Assembly: GCA_951213105.1 (NCBI GenBank)
Contig: OX578140.1
Location: 34,215,403-34,279,402 of the forward strand
Reading direction: 5' to 3'
DNA length: 64,000 nt
Origin: Amaurobius ferox
Taxonomy: Eukaryota > Arthropoda > Arachnida > Araneae > Amaurobiidae
Shown here: piece after piece, positions 10,354 to 22,263 of the stretch
Layout of the letters: every line of letters begins with the position of its first letter
Numbering within the stretch: position 1 is the first letter of the stretch
The notes under the pieces: generated by a model
Seen by the model: the letters and a program-made list of their open reading frames with translations, nothing else
Told to the model about the DNA's origin: nothing
Database searches by the model: none
Made by a program: the position numbers and the translations under genes

Positions 10354-11978
10354 CAGGGGCGGCATTTCAGCATTCCATTTGGGGGTGCGAGATTTGCATG
10401 TATGAAAATCCACAATATGGAATAAATAAAAGTTTGTTAACAGGGGGGGGGGGGGGGATCACAAAATTGAATTGATGTTGAGAAAAATACTGTTGTTAAC
10501 ATAATTTTTGTACATAATTATGTTAACATAATTGTTGTTAACATAATTTTTCTAAATACAAATATCTATATTTGTTTACTTTTTATCGAAGTTTTTAACG
10601 CCGGTTCTTAGAATCTGGAAGAAGAGAAAAATTTGTTACAATTAAATCATAATCCAGTCGTATATCTTGTTCTATAGCTAAAGCAGCTAAATATGAAAGT
10701 CTTTCTTGTCCCATTGTACTGCGAAAATAATTTTTCAGCCTCATAAGACACTAAAAAGAGCTTTCACAACTGCCTGAGCTGATTGGCACAGTCAAAAACA
10801 ATTTAACTAATAATGTTATGACAGGAAACACATTTTTTTAAATTCCGCTCTTTAAAATAATCCAGGCGACTTTTAAAATTGGTATGGTCTATGTTTTCAT
10901 TCTTCACCATTGAATAAAACAGTCGCAATTCACACAGCAACCCCTCTTTCTGGAAGTCATATATTTTGCATATGGTTGAAACATTTTGTTTTTCTTTTTG
11001 GACATTTGACACGGATAATACTGAACTAAGGGCAAACAAAACAGGTATATTGTTCTCATTAAATCTTGTCTCAATTTCATTAGATACTGAATCTACAATT
11101 TCATATTGAATATTGAATCTGTGATATGATTTCACATCATCATGCGGATTTTTTTCACCGCCTCCGAATTCGCTTGGAATTTTTTTGCGTCTTTTCAGTT
11201 TTGGTCCAGAATAAGAATTTTTTTCGTAAAGTTATGTCACAAAACTCCACACTAGATTGAAATATGTATCAGTACGAAAAGAACTAACTGTTTCAATAGT
11301 AGCTTTAGCCAAAGCATGCACAGCCTGAAAATTAAAATCAGATGACTGAAAATGCTTTGAGAGAGTATTGCATTGATCAAAAACACTGTTCAATACAAAC
11401 GAAATGAACAAAAATTTGAACGACGTCATGTATGTTAAAAGGGCTTTGGTTCTTCCACCATTGAGAAAATCGTTTTCAGATAATTCTTCCAGTGTTAAAA
11501 TCACAACTTCAAAATTATTAAGTAGTGCTTTTATGGCTTTAACTCTGGAAGACCACCTCGTATCACTTAGTGATTGAAGAGTTGAAGAGCCTCCAGAAAA
11601 AGTATTTGTTGATGAGCGAATCTTTTCGAAAAAAGCATGTCTTGTATATGATGTTTCTATGAAAGAATATAATGCATTGAGCTGCTGAAATGCATTTCTA
11701 GTGAAAGGAAGGGATGAGCATGCGCTAACTACACATAAATTTAATCGGACACTTGAAATTAAGTGAAAAGGATAACATCACCCCATTTTTTCAAGTTGAA
11801 AAGGGCTCGTTCCAGCCGGAAGTGGGAACTTCACTGTGAAGGTTGGATCTTTTGAAGCTCCATAGCGTGAGAAAACTGACCAGTGGACAGTCGATAAAAA
11901 AAGGGAGAAGCCGATAGAGATGAGGAAAAATTTGGGGGCGCGACCGCGCTCCCTCGCGCCCCCTATTTGCCGCCCCTG
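10354..11978 (-). mobile_element. hAT transposon, 1625 bp, internally shortened
   Basis: The ends are CAGGGGCGGCA at 10354 and its complement at 11978, classic hAT terminal repeats. A perfect 8-bp target duplication TGTGTGAG flanks it (10346-10353 and 11979-11986). The minus strand carries the C-terminal half of a transposase. A G-run lies near 10443-10457. Given the usual hAT length of about 3 kb, the N-terminal half is deleted. The boundaries are certain because the target duplication and terminal repeats agree. Confidence 0.95.
10595..11760 (-). pseudogene. hAT transposase pseudogene (ZMYM1-like group)
   Basis: Reading the minus strand from about 11760, one frame stays open through NLCVVSAC, FQQLNALYSFIE and LSDTRWSSRVKAIKALL, the SDTRW-type motif of the DUF4371/ZMYM1-like hAT group. 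It reaches a TAA at 11232-11234 and continues in the same frame through KLKRRKKIPSEF to about 10803. One frame shift and a TAG later comes the dimerisation region: MRLKNYFRSTMGQERLSYLA with the TMGQERL signature, ending at TAA 10595-10597. The N-terminal zinc finger and first catalytic segment are absent. Two stops and a frame shift make it inactive. In living elements the protein excises and reinserts DNA as a multimer. Confidence 0.85.
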
Positions 11979-12014
11979 TGTGTGAGTGCAATCAAATGTA
12001 CGAGAAGGAGCCAC

Positions 12015-12102
12015 ACACCAAAGAGTTACCCGGCCACACAAACAGCAACCATAAGCCTTCGGGTTGGTCGTGTGGTCTGGGCTTTCTACACCAAAGAGTT
12101 AC
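12015..12102 (+). mobile_element. 58-bp hairpin retroposon with 15-bp target duplication
   Basis: ACACCAAAGAGTTAC occurs at 12015-12029 and again at 12088-12102. Between them 12030-12087 folds on itself: CCGGCCACACAAACAGCAACC pairs with GGTTGGTCGTGTGGTCTGGG around a short loop, ending in GGGCTTTCT. The same layout and 3' end recur at 33421-33489 and 43211-43272 and at the 3' end of the SINE at 6522-6822. It is best read as a severely 5'-truncated SINE copy reduced to its terminal hairpin. Confidence 0.8.
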
Positions 12103-12129
12103 GGCGGGGCATATAACTGATGCAAGCAT

Positions 12130-14465
12130 TTGATATATGATCAAAACCCAAGACGAATTGGAAGGTATGTGCTCATTAACAATCACAGGTCATAGACACA
12201 CGATAGTAATTTTAATAATTCTGGCCGCATATGTCCCCTCCGCCGCAATAATTAATGAGAATAATTGTTGTTAAGCATATAATTAATAATATGAATAATT
12301 GGTGTAATTAAATAATTTAGATTTGATGTTGTTAATAAATGTTTTATTATTAAGTTTAAATGGTGTGATCCATTTAGCATTTTATTAAATAATAATTAAT
12401 TATTCCTTTACAGGACTCACACTAAAGGTAAATAATTAGAGGGTTTTTTATAGCGGCACACCTAGCAATGTACGATTTCAATAATAAGTACACTAATACG
12501 AGAATTAACGGCATGTCAATCTTGATGGATTTAATAATTAGAAGTTCCTTTTATTTAAAATGTTGCCACAGAGAGATTTTTTTTCCATGATCTGCGCACA
12601 GAATCAATTAATTGTCATGTAATTACGTATGCCACACCGTGGCCGAGTATGGCAATGATACTAAGTCACTCCCTCTTTGTTCCGACTCTCCGCTAATATC
12701 GTTGCAAATAAATAAATACTCCCAAATGAAATCAAACATGTTGAAAAATCCTGAAATGATTAAAAAAAATGACTAAAAATATGAATTCAGCTTGCTAAAC
12801 GCGCTCACTGAAAATTATATTTATCACAGACTCATGCTCTGATTAAAGTATTAAAATTATATTTTTTGCGTAAAAAAAGCTGTTCAGAAATAAAACAATA
12901 ATCCATTTAAATAAAACTGTTTTTTGTTTTTTTTTCAATTTAACGTATTTAGAATTTCCTACCATTTTTCAAAAATGATTTAAAATTAACAATTGTACTT
13001 TCAAGAAACAGTTGCAAACACAATCAGAATGTGCACATTTTTGCACTTAATATAATTCAATGTAATTCCTTTCAAAACAACTGAGCTTTTCTTATTCAAA
13101 GAAATGTGTACTCCAAATAACTTGTTACAATATCTTACCAATTCCACGTTGTCAGTTATCTTAACTTGCGCGTTTTGAATGAATTCGTGAAGAAAACTGA
13201 TATTTGAATTAAAAAAAAGTTTAATGCAATGCTAATTTAAACTGATTTAAAGAACAAAGTGTACATTTGCAATACTAGGCCACGCCCCCTTAGCCCACGC
13301 CTGTTAGTTCAGGGTAGTTGACATATTTTTTTTTCTTTAAAGAAACGTGTGTAAATAAGTATCTATTTCCTACTTCATTTTATGGGACAAAATTCCATGC
13401 ATAAAGTGCCGAGGTATGACTAAAACAGATCTTATTATTCAATCATCTTAAGGCATGATTGCGTACAAATTAAAAATAAAATGTCTGTTTCCTCTACCCT
13501 AAATATTTTTAAATTAAAATATAAATATAATATGATTCGTTCAGTTTCAGTCAGTTTCCTCCACACCACTCTTGAAATCCGCGTTGCTTAAAAACGCGGC
13601 TAATTAAAATTTAATTTCCTTCACCTAATTTTAGCTGGGAGAATAAAGGCAACCCTTGTGGTTTGTCCTAGGCGCTCCTTAATGAATATCTTGAACCTTG
13701 AATCCTTCATCTAATTAGGTGTCGTTGTATTAAGCACTTTCACGTTTTTAGGTAACAAATCCGAATTCAAAGATACTGACATAGTTCAAGAAAGTTGTAT
13801 AGCACTCTAGCTTCAGACAGCAACATCCTTGAACTTTTTAACAAATGGAATATCGGAAACCTGCAATGCAAAAGTTAATACACGCCACAATTTCACGAAC
13901 CACTACAGGGACCGTCAATTTCAATACTAATTCAAATCCGGTTTCGTATTTTATACAGATTGATTAGTTTCTTCGGTTGCACCGAACAAATGCGTACTTC
14001 CAGAACTTTCGAATACCGTTCTTAAAGTTGGGATTTTGCTCTCATTGGAATAATAATAAAAAAAACAAGAAAGATCAATCATGCATAAGCATTGATTATG
14101 AAACAATTTCCAACTGAAATGTAATTTCATTTAAAAATTTCTAAAATGTGATTCATTCAGTGGTAATATCTTTTACATTATCACAGTACTACAGTAATTT
14201 ATTATACTTAAATATTTAAAACTGTATCGAAATATAAATCATCTGATTCTTTATACAAAATCAATGAATATTTCATTCATATAACTTGTATTCCAGACTC
14301 CAGAGCTAAATAATTTTGTGTGAAAAAAATTCAGCAATTCTTATGTAATTCATCTTACAATCGCTTGAGATATTTGCATTCTGCATATGTTAAAATTAGG
14401 CTTCCTTGAAGAAATAATAAAAGTTTAGGGATCATTTAAAATCACAACTATTGTAATTGCATAGG
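12130..14465 (+). repeat. Long diverged duplicated block, copy 1
   Basis: This non-coding block is collinear with 37370-39895. Shared landmarks in order are GAAGGTATGTGCTYATTAAC (about 12160), the poly-AT middle, TGCAAACAC...AGAAT (about 13015), GAAGAAAACTGATAT (about 13190), GGCCACGCCCCTTAG-like (about 13278), ATCAATCATGCATAAGCATT (about 14073), AATTCAGCAATTCTTA (about 14329) and AAAATTAGGCTTCCTTG (about 14392). No coding frame is conserved. Family C repeats lie at the same relative position after each copy. It may be a segmental duplication or two copies of a long non-autonomous element. Confidence 0.75.
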
Positions 14466-14504
14466 CACGGAATTTAGATACACAGATAATATATATGTGT
14501 ATAT

Positions 14505-15306
14505 GTATGTACTCAAAGTATTGGAATCGTGCCGAAGATCGGAACTCGAATTTTCAAAGTATCTACACGTTTTGGGACTTCTAGAACACGAAAAAACTAC
14601 TTTTAGGAAGACGTCTGTGTGTGTAAGGGTGTATCTGTGTATGTTTCTGTGTGTCTGTGTGGATATTACATCCACTCTAATTGAAAAACTAATGGACCGA
14701 ATTTCATACAATTTGGTAGGTATGTTTTTTGTGGGAAATCCTGATGTTCATTAGATTATAGTACGATTCGTAATAAAAGAATCTGCCTTCTTTGCGAAAT
14801 GGCCGCAGAAATTGCCTTTATCCACTCTAGCTAAAAACTAATGAACCAAATTTAACAAGTGATTTATATAACAAATTTAACAAAATTTTGTATATAAATC
14901 ATTTGTAGGTTATTCTACTACGATTCGGGAAAAAGGAACGGACTATTTTTGCGAAATGGCCAGCAAAAATCGTTATATATAAAAATAAAAGACTACGTGT
15001 GCTCAATTATATCAATTAAATTCCTATTTTATATGTGATTTTTGACAACAAAAAGAATAAGACTAACCCCATTACTCTAGGACTAGCCGTTCTTGAGATA
15101 TTCTAGTTTTTTCGAGTTTTCGCTACGCCACCTTTGACAATAAGTCCAGCTATCAAATGAGAACCAAATTTAAGTTTAACGTGTAAATTCAATGTCATTT
15201 AAAATACTTATGTTGTGCAGATAAACTCAAATTATCATTGAATAAATAAAGAGAACGAATATGAGTCTGCAGGGAAAGACATGTGCTGTCCACATCAGAA
15301 TTTTTA
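14505..15306 (+). mobile_element. Repeat family B, copy 1
   Basis: Homologous to 20496-21303: ATCGTGCCGAAGATCGGAAC, the GTGTCTGTGTG simple-repeat core, TCCACTCTAATTGAAAAACT (twice, tandemly), GGACTAGCCGTTCTTGAGAT and the 3' end TGCAGGGAAAGACATGTGCT. The 5' hairpin start is lost in this copy. It has no counterpart in the second duplicated block, so it inserted after that duplication. Confidence 0.75.
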
Positions 15307-15679
15307 ACAATATTACACCAATGATTTATAGAAGTGAACGGGGATTATTTTCAGGCCATTTCGAAAAAAATGTATGATCTATATTTAAAGATCCATCAAA
15401 TTTTTGTCGAATAAAATGTTCAACAAATTTAAGCTGTGTACCAAATTTTAACTCTCTAGGACGTAGGAAAGTGCATTTAAAATGCCATCAATTAAATTTA
15501 TCATGAAGAGTTATATAAAATTAAAAAAAAATGAAAAATTGTTATCTACCAAATTTATTTTAAAATATGAAGCCACTCCCATATGCGAAACGTTTTAACA
15601 AATGGAGAGATATTTATTATAAAATATCTCTCTCTTTTCTTTCTGGAAGATATCCCAAAGTCAGAATTTAATTGAATTT

Positions 15680-16006
15680 GTTTTTTTCCCTATATTAAAT
15701 AAATTTTTTAATTAAAAAACTACTTAACATATTTTACTGAATTTTTTTTTATATATTCTATGGGATAATGTGAATATTTCCTAAAAATTTCGAAGCAATT
15801 CGTGATTTTTAAATTTACTTAAAAAATGTTTGAAAAATTAGGTCCCATAGGGTTCAATGTATTTCATTTTTTCAACCCGGGTTCAATAAAAAACTAATTG
15901 GGTGATATTATTTATTTATATTCCCATAGGTCCTACAGACCGTCTGAACAACATACTAAAATTTCATTTTGATAAACTCATTTTTACGGCAGTTATCGTG
16001 CTAACG

Positions 16007-16052
<46 letters not shown>

Positions 16053-16096
16053 ATGAACAAAGTCATAAACACTTTTCAACTTTGTTGTAAAGTGTT
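15680..16096 (+). mobile_element. Repeat family C, copy 1 with (GACA)n and 3' hairpin
   Basis: Shared with 40060-40370: TATGGGATAATGTGAATATT, TTTGAAAAATTAGGTCCCAT, TTCAACCCGGGTTCAATAAA, TTTTTACGGCAGTTATCGTG, then (GACA)n at 16007-16052 and a hairpin AACACTTTTCAAC/GTTGTAAAGTGTT at 16068-16096. A simple repeat followed by a terminal hairpin is the layout of DINE-1-like elements. The 5' end is not defined. Confidence 0.7.
16007..16052. repeat. (GACA)n microsatellite in family C
   Basis: About 11 uninterrupted GACA units precede the terminal hairpin of family C. Copy 2 has only a short GACA run (about 40319-40331), so the length is copy-specific. Confidence 0.95.
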
Positions 16097-16099
16097 AAA

Positions 16100-16699
16100 A
16101 ACTGATATGGCAACACATGACTTTCTCTACAGACTAAGTCATTTTCTCTTTCTTTCTTTCATAGTCCATTAAATTGAGTTTGATTGCACAAAATAACAAG
16201 GATAATTATTTGAAATTACAATGAATTTTCAATTTTCATGTTAACTGAACATATTTTCAAAAGTGTCGTTGCAATAATGCGAAAAACTGAAATATCTCGG
16301 TAAGTCTAGAGTTATGCGGTTGGTCTTATTATTTTCGCCGTCTTAAATTATGCCTAACACAAGAATTTCACTGATACATTTGAGCCTATGTAGTTTTTAT
16401 TTTCGGTTTTGAAGATTTTTGCGAGCTATTTCGCAAAAAAGCAGGTTCTTTCCGAATTGAGTTAAAATCCAATCAGCACCAGGGTCATCCACAAGTAACG
16501 CAACTACCTAATTTTATGTAGTCAATTAGTTTTCGAGTTAGTGTGGATACAAACATTGCACAAACATACATACAGATGTCACGCTGAAATAGATTATGTA
16601 GATTGCTCGAATTGTGTTGATTCGTCGAAAACTCGAGTTGTGATTTTCGACACGATTCCATTACTTCTCTATATATTATCATATTATTGTAGGGAAAGT
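16100..16699 (-). mobile_element. Repeat family B, copy 2 (inverted)
   Basis: Reading the minus strand, the element starts with ACTTTCCCTACA (16699-16688), passes through a segment like ATGGAATCGTGTCGAAAATC and ends with TGTAGAGAAAGT (16131-16120) plus the hairpin tail CATGTGTTGCCATATCAG. The inner simple repeat is short here. The tail touches the hairpin end of family C at 16096, suggesting one element inserted beside or into the other. Confidence 0.7.
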
Positions 16700-19600
16700 A
16701 ACAACAGTATCTATGAAACGATGTTACGCATTTTTTATGTGTTTCAACCCTTCACTGCTGCTGCTCGGACTTCAGCATGGAATAGCCGATATTTGCTGCT
16801 AAGTTGAGCTTTGGCCTCTGAAATAAAGTATTGGTATTGATTATATGCAAAACGTACTTAAATCCTTTGAATATATACACTATTCTTGGTTAAATATATT
16901 TATTTCATATTATACAGAATTTATGTATACATGAAGGATCGTAAAGGTTTGTTAACAAATAAATGCTTTAAGAATATATTTCTTTAGACAGTCATGCACG
17001 CCTGCAGTATGTTACATAACTATCTATCACCACTAGTCTATTTGCTTTGAATTTACTCTACAGTCATAATAAAATATTTGTTTAATCCATTCAGAGGTGG
17101 GAAAATCTGAAGCCTTAAGGCTTCATGCGGCTGCTTTCTGGGCATCACGTGTGATCCTCTCGAATAATTTTCTTTCCTTTACTTTCCCTACAGTACATGG
17201 TATAACCATGCCACATTTTCGGAGTGTTAAAATACGCTGCACAATGCATGCGTCAATGGACGCTAAAGATCCGATGCATTTTTTTTTTCGATTTTTGCTC
17301 ATACCGAAAAATGAGGTCTTTTGAGTTGTGGCGTTATTGGAACCGATATGTGGATATGTCATACGTACTATTATTATGTTTTATTATAATTTCAACATTT
17401 TATTCAATGTAAGCTATAATACTGAAAGGTATAAATTATTCAACAAGATTTAAATTTTAATGTTTAGTTTGTTTTTATAGAAAGCATAGATTCATAACAT
17501 TCACGCATCTTAATACATATAAGCGCAATCATGATATGCATTAGTATAATCTATGTGAACATCCAATTACAGAAGTAGTTTAGTAATGGAAATACTTGAT
17601 ATGTAACATCCAGTCATTCATTCCAATTACGAATCTAATATATTAATATGAAACGTTAACAAACGTTTGAGAAATACTATTATTTCATTGCATTTACTTT
17701 ATAAATTTATTATATTCACTTATTATGTTTTTCTGCTAACTTTAACTGTAATACTTGGAGAACCAATACAAAGATCTGTATACAACTATTGTTGAAATTA
17801 CAACGAAACTTCAAAATGACTGTTCTGTGAGGATTTATTTCCATTACAAAATAACTGGTTTCGACTCCTTCTGTTCGCTATGCTTATCAAATCCGCCTTC
17901 GATATAGCTGTAATACCAAAGTAGGGTGAATACAAAACATTATGCTTAATGAGAGAAAAATGAATATGACTAAGTCAAACACAAAATTTTTAATGTCTAT
18001 ATCTTATTTTCTTATCGCAGTATAGTAGCCAAACAGGATCATTATTTGCAGATAGTGCATGTCATTATGAGCCCCATTGAGAACCCCATGTTTGATATTG
18101 AAATAAGCTCTGTTAAAAGTTGTTGCTAAAAGTTACTGCTGTTAAAAGTTAGAAATTTATAAAACTTCGTATGAAACAGCATGAACAGCATAAACGGTGT
18201 TATCTGATTTCGAAGGCAAAAAGTACAATTCTTCTCTAGACTGCTGGAAGTTCAATTTACCTAGTTAGTGTGTAGGCCAGCTTCGTACAGTCTTGATGAC
18301 AAAAGCTGTATTTTGCTTCAAAACCAGTCGACGACCTTATTTTGTATTCCATGTTGTTTTATACAAAGTTCTGCAAATTTATCTTGTGTGACATTTGCAT
18401 TTCTAGTACCACCGTTGGTAACCTACAAGTGGCCCACATAAATATAACATGTATATCCTTGACGTGTCTATATACGTCGAGGTTGGTACAAGTATAACAT
18501 TTATAGCTTGTCTGTGTAATACCGAATCGTCATGTTAAAGAAAATTTGAAAGTGAAAAAAATAAAAATGTGCGAATGGAAGAAATTGCATTCATTTAGTT
18601 GGAAATTTTGAATATGCAAACCGATGTCAACAACATGGCAACTTACAGTTGTCAAGATCAGGCTCCGAGATATTTAAAATATATTTAAATACATACTCAT
18701 AATAGGGTTCTCGAATAATTTAATAAACGTGAAACTTTTCTTTCATGGATTTTGTTATTCTCAGTGGGAGTGCAATCCCAACTTTGGAAACGTCCACTAT
18801 ATTGAGGTTTGACGCAAGCATGCTTGCATACATAGAGATCGCCATTCGGATCCGTAGTTGAAACCGATCTTCTATGAATCTGAAGACCGGAAAAAGCAAC
18901 TATAGCTAAAATTTTGCTGCAACTATAACTAAAAGTATCCCAAGAGTAGTCTGTCTATGTTTTCGATGCTAGACAATCTCTTGAGATATATCTTGGTTCA
19001 GGAATCCAGTTGTTGTGGTCCTAAAAAGAAAAAGAAACTCAGTTATCCCAATTTTTCTTTTTCAGTAGAGAAATCTAAAATAATTTAAGCATATAAAACA
19101 ATTACAGTGTAGACTGGTCACAAACACCTTCACAGGCACTCGCATGCGTCACTGTCGAGTCAAATTATTCAAGGTCTAGTGTGAAAAATAAAACACGGCA
19201 TTCCCTCCTTTGAAATTTCTACTCAATTGCAATCCTTTTCTTATACATACAGTATAGAGTTTCTTGAACCTCCCGCAATTTTAGAATAAAACGTATCTGA
19301 GTATGCACGCTAGATCAATCTATACAGAGTAAAGTGGCCATGACAGATTGAATGAAGGTGATTGCAGCACCCCTTGTGAAGAACTGAAGCAGTTAATAAC
19401 ACAAACTCGGTAACAAAATAAGATAGAAGGAGATATTCAATTACAAACTGTATAGATCATTATCTAATTCGTAGAAGTCCCCTCTAAACTGATTACACCA
19501 GGAGTTTATTTGACGCAATGTGGTTATAGGCAGATTGCTGTAAGAAACACTTATATTGCAGTAAACAACATTTATATGGGCATGAATAGAATGCAGAGGC

Positions 19601-20080
19601 TGTTAAACATGCCCATATATAATGCACATTTCAATTTAAGAACATATATGACATTATAATTGCTTATAATTAGTTTCTGCACATCCGGCAATCGATGCAG
19701 AATGTCAGATATTTGTTACTTTTTATATACGCGTTTTCTGTATTACTAATGTCGGTTTCTACTAATTAGGCAATGTTCAGCAACATATAATTGATATAAT
19801 TTTGTCTATCTAGATTTGTTGGCGAGTTCGTGTTTTAACATCTTCAATTCCCCATTACAGGCACTGCAAACACTTTTATCCCATCGGGCCTGGTTACTTC
19901 TCTATAGACAGACCTCATGTGTATACTTTTATGTATATACTGTATGATACGTAGATACGTGCACACTTTTAGCGATTTTTATTTCGAAGTTGTTGGTGGA
20001 ATTAAGGACTTACCTAGGAATCGTGTATATTCTTCGTAAGTTAAAAAAATAATACTTTAAAGGGGAAAACTAAATATTTT
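16700..20080. other. Gene-free AT-rich stretch
   Basis: A family B start motif (TACTTTCCCTACAGTACATGG) appears at 17179-17199 without a following element. Otherwise I see no repeat, gene or RNA I can name. Short frames at 16541-17412 are random or repeat-derived. Confidence 0.4.
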
Positions 20081-20084
20081 AATA

Positions 20085-20300
20085 GAAGAAAAAACTGGCA
20101 GTGTGTGTGTGTTATAAGAATTTCTTAAATCTCTGGTAAACCCAAACTGTTTTCCATAAAATAAAGAATTCATGTCTATCGTGATAAGAATAACTGAGAG
20201 AAATAATTCTTTAGAAATCTTACTCTGCATTGTAAATAGCATTGAAAAATAATGCTTAAAGTTTTTTCAAGTTTTTGTTACGATTCCAAGAAAGCAAAAT
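20085..20300 (+). repeat. Diverged local duplicate, copy 1 of 2
   Basis: Collinear with 22845-23035. Shared words include AAACTG (after AGAAGAAA), ATAAGAATT...TTTA and, best conserved, TTGAAAAATAATGCTTAAAG...TTTTTGTTA (20243-20281) against TTGAAAAATAATGCTCAGAA...TTTCTGTTA (22984-23022). Non-coding, same orientation, about 2.75 kb apart. Confidence 0.55.
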
Positions 20301-20495
20301 GCGTTTGCTTGCCTTTTTCGTTCAGATCTCTTTTTTAATTAAATAAAATGGTTTTCGTATTCATTTACTAAGAATGAAATGTTACATATTACTAGAATGA
20401 AATGTTACATTATAATAACTAATTCAAATATGCGATTTTATGTTTGTCAACTATGTACGAAATATGTTTTTATGGTACAAGTTAAAAGAGTTTTT

Positions 20496-21303
20496 ACTTT
20501 CCCTGCAATACATGGTTATGTATAGGGAGTTAAGTATTGGAATCATGTCGAAAATCGCAACTCGAGTTTTCGACGGATCTACACGTTTCGAGATCTCTAG
20601 AATACGAAAAAACCATTTTTAGCGTGACGTATGTGTGTGTGTCTGTGTGCCTGTCTGTGTGCCTGTCTGTGTGTCTGTCTGTGTGTCTGTCTGTGTGTCT
20701 GTCTGTGCAGATTCTGTATCCACTCTCATTAAAAAACTAATGTACCGAATTTCACAAAATTTGGTAGGTAAGTCACTTGTGGGCGAGTCTGGTGCTGATT
20801 AGTTTTGGGTACGATTCGGGATAAAAGAACCCGCCTTTTTTTGCGAAATGGCCCGCAAAAGCTTGTATCCACTCTTACTCAAAAACTAATAGAGCGAATT
20901 TCACAAAATTCGGTAGATGAGTCACTTGTGGGTCACCCTGGTCCTGATTAGATTTTGGTACGTTTCGGAAAAAAATAACCTGCCTTTTTTTGCAAAATGG
21001 CCAGCAAAAATCGTCAAAATCTAAACTAAAGAACTACGTATGCTCAAATATATCCATTAAATGCTTGTTTAAGACGTAATTCCTAACGAAGAAAAGAATA
21101 AGACCAATCCGATTACACTAGGACTAGCCGTTCTCGAGATATTTCTGTTTTTCGTATTTTCTCTATGCCACCTTTGAAAATAAGTCCGGTTACCGAATCA
21201 GAAAGAAAATTGAATTAAAAGTAAAATAAATTTAATTAAAATAAAGAGAATGTGGATATGAGTCTGCAGGGAAAGTCATGTGCTGCCCACATCAGATTTT
21301 TAG
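20496..21303 (+). mobile_element. Repeat family B, copy 3 (most complete)
   Basis: Starts ACTTTCCCTGCA at 20496 within the near-palindrome ACATGGTTATGTA and ends with the exact complement TGCAGGGAAAGT at 21265-21276. The tail CATGTGCTGCCCACATCAG follows, in which ATGTG and CACAT pair. A CTGT/GTGT simple-repeat core lies at 20629-20707. Two tandem clauses start TATCCACTCTYAYT. The inverted motifs are subterminal on the 3' side, as in Helentron-associated DINE-like elements. The frame at 20537-20740 reads through the simple repeat and is not a gene. Confidence 0.8.
20629..20707. repeat. (GTGTCTGTCT)-type microsatellite in family B
   Basis: Alternating CTGT and GTGT units with YCTGTCTG variants form the core of family B copy 3; the same position is a shorter GTGT run in copy 1. 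Confidence 0.9.
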
Positions 21304-21586
21304 TTATCATATCACCAGGTTTGCTTGTCGATCAAAGTAATTTGATAAATATAACACTAAGAACATTTTATTTTTATAATAAATGAGTAATAGATAATTG
21401 TTAATATTTAGAATAGACAAAATATTCTTTTTGACATTAAATGGAAATTATGCCTTATATAACTGTAAATAGTAGATTTATTTATAGCATGCATCATGAA
21501 AATAATATAGATTATATACAATTAGCTTACAAGTAGCAATCTTTAGTTCCTAATGGTCGTAGGCAAGACGTTTCATTTTCATCAAA

Positions 21587-21860
21587 TCTATATTACTAAA
21601 GGAAGATGTTCGTTCGTATGTGTGTCTGTTCGTGTGTGAGTCTGTATCATCTGTAGCGGAAAATCTAAGCTTAGCTATAAAATTTGGTACACAGGTACTT
21701 TAAGGCCCGGACAGATGCCTATCGGTGACTTTTTTTTAAAATTCAAATTAGTTTCTTAGTTATTTTATGTTTTAACACGATATTGGGCGATTTTGACACA
21801 AATCGATTCCTAAGCAACTAAAAACATTAGTCCATCTTAACACCACCAGAAATATTTAAA
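21587..21860 (+). mobile_element. Helitron-like family D, copy 2 (5' part)
   Basis: Begins TCTATATTACTAAAGG after an A, as non-autonomous Helitrons do, then a TGTGTGTCTGTTCGTGTGTG core and AAATTTGGTACACAGGTACT. The rest follows the copy at 2330-2900 up to ATCTTAACACCACC. No 3' hairpin or CTAG end belongs to this copy, unless it runs on into the next element. Confidence 0.6.
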
Positions 21861-21974
21861 AAAAATTTGCTTTAATTAATTTTAAAAGGAATCCATTCGA
21901 CTTATAAATGAATTTTCATGAATTATAAAAAATATATACTTTTCGCGTGAAGGCGTAAAGCATTTTCTATCGAT

Positions 21975-22263
21975 TTTCTATCTGTAATAATAAAGAAATG
22001 TGTCTGTTCGGGTATCGTCTGAAGTGGAAAATCTACGCGTCATACAGCCATGAGATTTGATACACAGACATATCAGATTCCAGGAGTACGCACCTTAGTG
22101 CTTTCACCTTATTTCCACCGGCACAGCGGTTTTTTTGTAGTTTTTTTAATAAGATGGCGTATTGTTAAAACATTCTTTGATTTTCGACAATTCATTGTCT
22201 CCATTGTGATTTTAATCAGATGTGTGCTATTTAAATTCCCGGCAACGCCGCGGCATTTTCTAG
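21975..22263 (+). mobile_element. Short Helitron, family D relative, with 3' end
   Basis: The 5' side reads TAATAATAAAGAAATGTGTC, and GATTTGATACACAGACA corresponds to the GGTACACAGGTAC clause of family D. The 3' end has the hairpin CCCGGCAACGCCGCGG (arms CGGC/GCCG) about 10 bases before CTAG at 22260-22263, followed by T. Hairpin plus CTRR and a T flank are the diagnostic Helitron 3' end. Confidence 0.7.

Noticed and set aside
20537..20740. Frame starting MESCRKSQLEFSTDLH, similar to frames at 16485-16682 (-) and 36156-36425
   Set aside because: The similarity is explained by family B repeat copies; frames end differently, pass into the simple repeat and do not stay open across copies.
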